From Amycolatopsis solani (GTDB taxonomy: Bacteria; Actinomycetota; Actinomycetes; Mycobacteriales; Pseudonocardiaceae), in the NCBI RefSeq assembly GCF_033441515.1, contig NZ_JAWQJT010000001.1:3224001-3288000 (forward strand): DNA of 64,000 nt, read 5' to 3'. Shown here in pieces: positions 58,806-64,000 of the stretch (within the stretch, counting starts at the first letter, position 1; each line of letters begins with the position of its first letter). The translations under genes were made by a program, and so were the position numbers. The notes under the pieces are model-generated. The model was not told the origin of the DNA. It saw nothing but the letters and a program-made list of their open reading frames with translations, and searched no databases.

Positions 58806-59783
58806 ATGAAGGCTCTCGTACAGCGTATGTACGGTTCGCCCGAAGCTCTGACCTGGGAAGACCTGCCCGATCCCGTCCCCGGCGAAGGCGAGGTGCTGGT
58901 CCGGGTGCACGCCACCTCGGTCAACCCGTACGACTGGCACTTCCTCAGAGGCGAGCCCCGCGTGGCGCGCGTGATGACCGGCGGCTTCGGGCTCCGCCGC
59001 CCGCCGGTGGGCGTCCTCGGCTGCGACCTCGCCGGCCGGGTGGAGACGGCCGGGACCGAGTTCTCACCCGGCGACGACGTCTACGCCCTGCTGCCGCGGG
59101 GTGCCCACGCCGAGTACGTGTGCGTGCCCGAAAGCCTGCTGGCACCGATGCCGGCGAACCTGTCCCACGAGCAAGCCGCGACGATGCCGATGGCCGCCGT
59201 CACCGCGCTGGTCGCCCTGCGGGGCGTGGCGCCGGGGCAGCGGGTCCTCGTCAACGGCGCTTCCGGCGGCGTCGGCACCTTCGCCGTCCAGCTGGCCAAG
59301 GCACTCGGGGCCGACGTCGACGCCGTGTGCGGCGCGGCCAACGCCGAGCTGGTCCGGTCCCTCGGCGCCACGCACGTCTTCGACTACCGGACCCAAGACT
59401 TCACGCGCGGCGGCCGCCGCTACGCCTTCGTGCTGGACGTCGCGGGCGGCCGGACGCTGTTCGCCTGCCGCCGGATCCTCGAGCGGGACGGCACCTTCGT
59501 CGCCGTCGGCGGCCCGGCCGGGCGCTGGCTGCAGCCCGCCGGGCACGTCTTCGCCGCGTTGGCGGCCGGCCCGTTCGCGCGACGGCGGGTCGTGCTCGCC
59601 GACGCGGTGGGCTGCCCGGACAAGAAGGCGGTGCTGGGCGAGCTGGCCGCGTTCGCCGAGCGCGGCGCGCTCACACCGGTCATCGACCGGACCTACCCGT
59701 TCGACGACCTGCGTGCCGCGTTCGCCTACCAGGAAGCCGGGCACACCCGGGGAAAGCTTGCCGTCACCGTCGCAGCGCGGTGA
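58806..59783 (+). CDS. MDR-family NAD(P)H:quinone oxidoreductase-like enzyme
   Basis: 325 residues. Medium-chain dehydrogenase fold without zinc ligands: MKALVQRMYGSPEALTWEDL, PGEGEVLVRVHATSVNPYDW, GVLGCDLAGRVETAG; NADPH site QRVLVNGASGGVGTFAVQLA; ending GHTRGKLAVTV. It reduces quinones or enones. The ATG has AAGGGAG 5-6 nt upstream. TetR operators precede it. The last 20 bp overlap the convergent aldo/keto reductase gene. Confidence 0.92.
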   Translation: MKALVQRMYGSPEALTWEDLPDPVPGEGEVLVRVHATSVNPYDWHFLRGEPRVARVMTGGFGLRRPPVGVLGCDLAGRVETAGTEFSPGDDVYALLPRGAHAEYVCVPESLLAPMPANLSHEQAATMPMAAVTALVALRGVAPGQRVLVNGASGGVGTFAVQLAKALGADVDAVCGAANAELVRSLGATHVFDYRTQDFTRGGRRYAFVLDVAGGRTLFACRRILERDGTFVAVGGPAGRWLQPAGHVFAALAAGPFARRRVVLADAVGCPDKKAVLGELAAFAERGALTPVIDRTYPFDDLRAAFAYQEAGHTRGKLAVTVAAR

Positions 59784-60645
59784 TCTCGGCGACCTCTTCG
59801 GGGCTCAGGACGAGGTCCTGCGCGGCGAGGTTTTCGCGCACGTGCGCGAGCGACGTCGTCCCGGGGATCGGCATGACGGCGGGCGAGCGGCCGAGCAGCC
59901 AGGCGAGCGCGACCTGGGAGACGGTGGCGCCGTGGCGGGCCGCGATCGGTTCGAGGACGCGGCGGACGGCGGCCGGCCCGGCGGTGTCGGTCGGCGCGCC
60001 CGGCGTGCTGAGCGACACCGGCTGCCACGGGACGAAGACCGCGCCGGCCTCGGTGGCGGCGTCCAGCAACGGCTGTTCGTGCCGGTCCACGACGTTGTAG
60101 TGCGCGGTGACGGCGGCGATGTCGACGATCTCGCGGGCGGCCTTCAGCTGCTCCAGCGTCACGTTGGACAGGCCGATGTGCCGGATCACCCCCTCCTGCC
60201 GCAGCTCGGCGAGCGTGCCGACCTGGTCTTCGAAGGACGCGTCCTGCGCGTAGCCGCTGTGCAGGTAGTAGAGGTCGATCCGCTCGACGCCGAGGCGGCG
60301 CGCGGACAGCATCGCGGACTGGCGCAGGTACTGGCGGTGCCCGATCGCGGCGATCGTGGAGATCTCCGGGCCGCTGCGAACGAAGCCGCCCTTGGTCGCG
60401 AGCACCAGGTGCTCCGGGTACGGGTGGAGGGCTTCGCGGATCAGCTGCTCGTTGGTGTGCGGGCCGTAGACGTCGGCGGTGTCGATCAGCGTGACGCCGG
60501 CGTCGACGACCCGGCGCAGCAGCTCGAGGCCCGCGGCCCGGTCGGGGTAGTCGCCCCAGTGGCCGGGGCCGGTGAGCCGCATCGCGCCGTAGCCGATCCG
60601 GCCGGTCGTCAGGTCGCCGAGCTGGAGGGTGGTTCGTTCGGTCAT
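59764..60645 (-). CDS. aldo/keto reductase
   Basis: 293 residues. The (beta/alpha)8 tetrad is visible: Asp and Tyr in LIDTADVYGPHTNEQLI, Lys in LVLATKGGFVR and His in LYYLHSGYAQ. The C-terminal cofactor motif is MPIPGTTSLAHVRENLAA. It reduces aldehydes or ketones with NADPH. It is divergent from the XRE regulator at 60746 (100-bp gap), which may control it. Confidence 0.93.
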   Translation of the reverse strand: MTERTTLQLGDLTTGRIGYGAMRLTGPGHWGDYPDRAAGLELLRRVVDAGVTLIDTADVYGPHTNEQLIREALHPYPEHLVLATKGGFVRSGPEISTIAAIGHRQYLRQSAMLSARRLGVERIDLYYLHSGYAQDASFEDQVGTLAELRQEGVIRHIGLSNVTLEQLKAAREIVDIAAVTAHYNVVDRHEQPLLDAATEAGAVFVPWQPVSLSTPGAPTDTAGPAAVRRVLEPIAARHGATVSQVALAWLLGRSPAVMPIPGTTSLAHVRENLAAQDLVLSPEEVAEITALRR

Positions 60646-60745
60646 GACTCCACCGTCGGCCGGTCCGGGGTGGCCGGCCAGGGAGGGTTCTGCCTATGGA
60701 GCCTGGTACCAGGCACGCGGCGGCCGGTCTTGCGACACTGGGGGC

Positions 60746-61585
60746 ATGGCAGCCACCGAACTGGGCGAGTTCCTCCGGGCCCGCCGCGCCGCGCTCGACC
60801 CGCGACGGGCCGGGCTGCCCGACGACGGGCGGCTCCGGCGGGTCCCCGGCCTGCGCCGGGAAGAGCTGGCCCAGCTCGCGCACATCAGCATCGACTACGT
60901 GGTCCGGCTGGAGCAGGGCCGCACGCGGCGCGTGTCCCGCGCGGTCCTCGACGCCCTCGCCGACGCGCTGCGGCTGGCCCCGGACGAGCGCGCGTACCTG
61001 TTCACCCTCGCCGACGTCGCCCCGGAGACCCGGGCGCCGGCCGAGGACCACGTCGCGGGCCCGCTGCGGCAGCTGCTCGACGGCATGCCGGACGTCCCGG
61101 CGATGGTGCTGAACCGCCGTCAGGACGTGCTGGCCTGGAACCGCGCGGCGGTCGCGCTGCTGGGCGACTTCGGCGCGCGCCCGCCCGCCGAGCGGAACCT
61201 GATCCGGTTGACGTTCCTCGACGAGGACTACCGCGCCCGCTACGCGGACTGGCCGCGGGCGGCGGGCGCGTGCGTCGAGGTGCTGCGGATGGAGTCCGGC
61301 CGCGACCCGGCCGACCCGGTGCTCGCCGCGCTCGTGCGCGAGCTGCTGGAGAAGGACGCGGACTTCCGGCTGTGGTGGGACACCCACCAGGTGCGCGGGG
61401 CCCGGGAGCTGACCAAGACCTACCGGCACCCGGTGGCGGGGCCGGTCACCCTGGACGTCCAGCAGTTCGCCGTCGAGACGCACCCCGGACAGCGGCTGGT
61501 GGCCTACACCGCCGAGCCCGGCTCACCGTCGGAAGAGGCGCTGCGGTTCCTGCTGCAGTGGGCCGCCGAGCCCGCGGAACGCTGA
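60746..61585 (+). CDS. XRE regulator with MmyB-like ligand-binding domain
   Basis: 279 residues from the ATG at 60746. Helix-turn-helix: LGEFLRARRAALDPRRAG, GLRREELAQLAHISIDYVVR, LEQGRTRRVSRAVLDALADA. The C-terminal MmyB-like PAS domain (AMVLNRRQDVLAWNRAAVAL, FRLWWDTHQVRGARELTKTY, RHPVAGPVTLDVQQF) can bind fatty acids. Such regulators commonly control a divergent oxidoreductase gene, here the aldo/keto reductase. Confidence 0.93.
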   Translation: MAATELGEFLRARRAALDPRRAGLPDDGRLRRVPGLRREELAQLAHISIDYVVRLEQGRTRRVSRAVLDALADALRLAPDERAYLFTLADVAPETRAPAEDHVAGPLRQLLDGMPDVPAMVLNRRQDVLAWNRAAVALLGDFGARPPAERNLIRLTFLDEDYRARYADWPRAAGACVEVLRMESGRDPADPVLAALVRELLEKDADFRLWWDTHQVRGARELTKTYRHPVAGPVTLDVQQFAVETHPGQRLVAYTAEPGSPSEEALRFLLQWAAEPAER

Positions 61586-61607
61586 CCGCGGGCCCGGCGG
61601 CCGGGCG

Positions 61608-62537
61608 TCAGCCGTTGTGCGGGCAGGTGCCCCGGTAGTCCGAAATGGACAGACTGGTGCCGGGGATCGGGCAGAGGAACTGCTCGTAGCGGGTGTCGTT
61701 GTCGACGAACCGCTTGAGCCAGGACAGCGTGTACTTCGCGATCGTCGTGTTCGACGAGTTCGGCGCGAAGTGGCTGGCCCCGCGCAGTTCGAGGTACGCT
61801 TTGTCCAAAGAGGACGGCAGGCTGGTGTAGAACGGGATCGAGTGCGTCGCCACCGGCGCGACGGTGTCCGCCTCCGCCCCGACGACCAGGGTCGGCACCT
61901 GCACCGTCGACCAGCTCTTCGTCAGGTTCCAGCCGGTCAGCGGCACGGCGGCCTGCAGCGACGGCCGTGAGCGCGCCGCTTCGAGCGTGCCGCCGCCGCC
62001 CATCGAGTGCCCGACGACGCCGAGCCTGCTGCTGTCGATGCGGGACCGGACCGAGCTCTGCTGGGTGAGGTAGTCGAGTGAGGCCAGCAGCTGGCGGCCC
62101 CGGCTGTCGGGCTGGTCGCTGGTGGTCAGGGTGTCGATGGTGAACACCACGAAGCCCTGGGACGCCAGGCGCGGGCCCAGCCAGGCCATGCTCGACTGCG
62201 TGGCGGTGAAGCCGGGGGCGATCGAGATCGCGCCGAACGTGCCGGCGGCCGTGCTCGTCGGGTAGTAGATGGTGCCCCCGCCGAAGCCCGAGACGGCCAG
62301 TCTCGACACGGTGGTGGTGCTGGTCGCGAAGCTGCCCCGGCTGGCCTCGATGCTGGCCGTGGTCGGGGCGGGCCCGCGTTCGTAGGGGTTGTCGGCGGCG
62401 GGTGCCGGCGTGGCGACCGCGGTGGTCACCGCCAGCGCGGCGGCGAGCACCCCCGCGGCCTTGGCGCGCCACGGGCGGCGGCGGGAAATTTTCTCACCCG
62501 GGCCAGACGACGTCGGCGGGCTGGTGAGTGCGGACAT
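61608..62537 (-). CDS. secreted polyester hydrolase/cutinase (Thermobifida cutinase, PET-hydrolase family)
   Basis: 309 residues from the ATG at 62537. A long signal ([21 protein letters not shown]) leads to [20 protein letters not shown], the start of mature Thermobifida-type cutinases. Catalytic Ser lies in [17 protein letters not shown], Asp in [16 protein letters not shown], His in [12 protein letters not shown]. Two cysteines in [20 protein letters not shown] match the conserved C-terminal disulfide. The oxyanion-side aromatic ([14 protein letters not shown]) is Phe where TfCut2 has Tyr, and [10 protein letters not shown] keeps the substrate Trp. It hydrolyses cutin-like or synthetic polyesters outside the cell. 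Confidence 0.92.
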   Translation of the reverse strand: MSALTSPPTSSGPGEKISRRRPWRAKAAGVLAAALAVTTAVATPAPAADNPYERGPAPTTASIEASRGSFATSTTTVSRLAVSGFGGGTIYYPTSTAAGTFGAISIAPGFTATQSSMAWLGPRLASQGFVVFTIDTLTTSDQPDSRGRQLLASLDYLTQQSSVRSRIDSSRLGVVGHSMGGGGTLEAARSRPSLQAAVPLTGWNLTKSWSTVQVPTLVVGAEADTVAPVATHSIPFYTSLPSSLDKAYLELRGASHFAPNSSNTTIAKYTLSWLKRFVDNDTRYEQFLCPIPGTSLSISDYRGTCPHNG

Positions 62538-62800
62538 GGATCGCTCTCTTTCCCCGGGCAGGCGAAAGCGGGCCCGGACACGGACGGGCGGACCGATGGA
62601 ACCGTTGCACGGCAACGAAGGCGTGCCGCTGGCCGGGCGCGGGGTAACCGCTTTCCGGTCGCCTTATGAAACACTTCGCCGAAATGTTCCACAACGGCCG
62701 AATGGGTGAGTGGTCAACAGACTGTGCGGTCGCTCAGTGAGTTGGCGGCCCCGGCACTCACGCGCGTGACAAAGCCGGCCCCGGTCCCGTACTACATCAG

Positions 62801-63400
62801 TCAGCGGGTGGCGCCGGGCTCCAGCGCGCCGCGGACCAGCGTGTCCAGGAGGGTGGTCGCTACCGTCAGGTCCACCGTGCGCGCGGCCAGCACGTCCGAG
62901 TACAGGAACGATTCGCCGAGCCGCACCACGGCGAACGCCAGGTCCGGCAGTCCCACCAGCGGGGTCAGCCCGGCCGCTTCGGCGTCGGCGCGGAACAGCT
63001 CCACGTGCTGGTCGACCAGGACCGGCTGGACCGCACCGCGCGGATCGGTCAGCACCCGCAGGGCGACCGCCGACTCCGCCTCGATCAGCTTGCGCATGCC
63101 GTCGTTGCCGGCGACCTCGCGGCGGTACTCCTCCATGACCCACAGGCAGCGCAACCGGCCTTCCGGCGTGCGGACCGCGTCGCCGTGCGCGGTGTGCCAG
63201 CCGTCGAGCGCCCGCTGCCAGGTGCGGTCGGACAGCAGCCGCAGGCCCGCGCCCATGAGGTCGTCGCGGTTGCCGACGCGGCGGAAGAACGTCGTGCGCG
63301 AAATCCCGAGTTCGGCGGCCATCCGGCCGAGGTCGAGGCGGGTTCCGGTGAACAGCAGCCGCGCGGCGTGCCGGACGATGTCGTCGGTCGAGACGGTCAC
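62801..63400 (-). CDS. TetR-family regulator, QsdR-like C-terminal domain
   Basis: 199 residues from the GTG at 63400. Helix-turn-helix: HAARLLFTGTRLDLGRMAAE, LGISRTTFFRRVGNRDDLMG. The C-terminal half (WVMEEYRREVAGNDGMRKLI, LPDLAFAVVRLGESFLYSDV) resembles the QsdR subgroup, where the regulator controls a lactonase gene. No lactonase is adjacent; upstream is a DsbA-like gene, divergent. The 263 bp between this gene and the cutinase gene hold no recognisable feature. Confidence 0.88.
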   Translation of the reverse strand: MTVSTDDIVRHAARLLFTGTRLDLGRMAAELGISRTTFFRRVGNRDDLMGAGLRLLSDRTWQRALDGWHTAHGDAVRTPEGRLRCLWVMEEYRREVAGNDGMRKLIEAESAVALRVLTDPRGAVQPVLVDQHVELFRADAEAAGLTPLVGLPDLAFAVVRLGESFLYSDVLAARTVDLTVATTLLDTLVRGALEPGATR

Positions 63401-63474
63401 CGGCCCAACCCTATCCCGCAGGTCGCCGCCGGTTACCTTGAAGTGCGCGGCGCCCCTGCGGTTAGCTTGGCGGG

Positions 63475-64000
63475 GTGCGCGTAGACATCTGGTCCGATCT
63501 CGTCTGTCCCTGGTGCTATCTCGGCAAACGCCGCTTCGAGCAGGCGGTCGCCGAACTCGGCGTCGACGTCGAGGTGGTGCACCACTCGTTCCAGCTCGAC
63601 CCGTCGTTCCCGCGCGGGACTTCGCGTCCGACGCGAGAGGTGCTGGCCGAAAAGTACGGCCGCACACTGGAAGAAGCCGACGCGATGGAAGCGCAGATGG
63701 AGGAACGCGCGGCCGCCGACGGCCTCGAGTACCACCTGCACGGCGTCCACATGGGCAACACCGTCGACGGCCACCGCCTGGTGCACCTCGCGGCCGACCG
63801 CGGCCTGGCCGATGCCGTCGTCGACCGCTTCTACCGCGCGCACTTCACCGAGCGCCGGTCGCTGTTCGACCGCGACTCACTGGTGGAGCTGGCCGCCGAA
63901 GCGGGTCTGGACGCCGAAGAGGCGCGGGCCGTGCTCGAATCCGACGCCTACGAAGCCGAAGTGGCGGCGGACGGCGAGCAGGCCCGCGCCCTCGGCGCGT
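63475..64000 (+). CDS. DsbA/FrnE-family oxidoreductase (cut by window end)
   Basis: The GTG at 63475 opens a frame running off the window: VDIWSDLVCPWCYLGKRRFE, then VVHHSFQLDPSFPRGTSRPT and RLVHLAADRGLADAVVDRFY. CPWC in CPWCYLG is the thioredoxin-fold active site of the FrnE/2-hydroxychromene-2-carboxylate isomerase group of DsbA proteins, cytoplasmic in actinomycetes. About 175 of an expected 210-240 residues are present. It is divergent from the TetR gene, 74 nt apart. Confidence 0.9.
   Translation, partial: MRVDIWSDLVCPWCYLGKRRFEQAVAELGVDVEVVHHSFQLDPSFPRGTSRPTREVLAEKYGRTLEEADAMEAQMEERAAADGLEYHLHGVHMGNTVDGHRLVHLAADRGLADAVVDRFYRAHFTERRSLFDRDSLVELAAEAGLDAEEARAVLESDAYEAEVAADGEQARALGA

Overview
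The window is very GC-rich actinomycete chromosome. It carries an arabinan-type cell-wall locus (AftD, DUF2613, DUF3068), an SsgA-family sporulation regulator, a KstR-type box before a cholesterol oxidase, a DasR-type box before a chitinase, and many short palindromes with the core GAATGA-C/G-TCATTC. Together these suggest a Pseudonocardiales organism, most likely Amycolatopsis-like. That genus call is inference. I saw no tRNA, rRNA, CRISPR array, transposase, integrase or origin.

Layout. 1-11.6 kb is a cell-envelope locus: an edge methyltransferase, AftD-like arabinofuranosyltransferase, a Wzx/MATE-like flippase, a polytopic GT-C-like protein, DUF2613, an HHxxxDG acyltransferase-like protein, a GT4 glycosyltransferase, a methyltransferase and a DUF3068/PorA-family protein. 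Its content parallels mycobacterial Rv0224c-Rv0227c plus Rv0236c/Rv0236A. Three of its promoter regions carry related TACC/GGTA inverted repeats. 11.6-35 kb is a mosaic of regulators and metabolic genes: DUF2975/HTH pair, PucR, a frameshifted methyltransferase, a secreted GH87 alpha-glucanase with TTGC/GCAA operators, a DDN-like oxidoreductase, GNAT, a PLP decarboxylase, GH18 chitinase, MerR/MFS, a BTAD-NB-ARC regulator, a cyclase, GGDEF-EAL, an ABC-2 exporter, amidohydrolase/ECF41 sigma and TetR.

35.3-46.8 kb is the most unusual part. It holds two parallel two-gene modules, each an NB-ARC-TPR protein followed by a protein ending in an NPCBM-like domain: XRE-NB-ARC-TPR then SEFIR-NPCBM, and TIR-NB-ARC-TPR then Ser/Thr kinase-TM-NPCBM. 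Between them lie an unrecognised 322-residue protein and two tiny ORFs with good ribosome sites. Two SigD-like ECF sigma factors flank a cupin just beyond. The domain set (TIR, SEFIR, STAND NTPase, kinase) is typical of bacterial immune or conflict systems, so this is the best candidate for an undescribed system.

47-64 kb returns to metabolism and surface functions: S4 protein, cholesterol oxidase under a KstR-like box, AhpD-like and amine-dehydrogenase-like pair, IlvD, an adenylate-forming enzyme, SsgA-like protein, a SigK-RskA-fasciclin locus, LLM oxidoreductase, a TetR/quinone-reductase pair with three operators, aldo/keto reductase, XRE regulator, a Thermobifida-cutinase-like polyester hydrolase, a TetR regulator and a DsbA/FrnE protein cut by the window end.

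Start codons were moved inward from the longest reading frame wherever a ribosome-binding site or family alignment argued for it; these choices are given per gene. Family calls are from residues visible in the translations. No database search was run.
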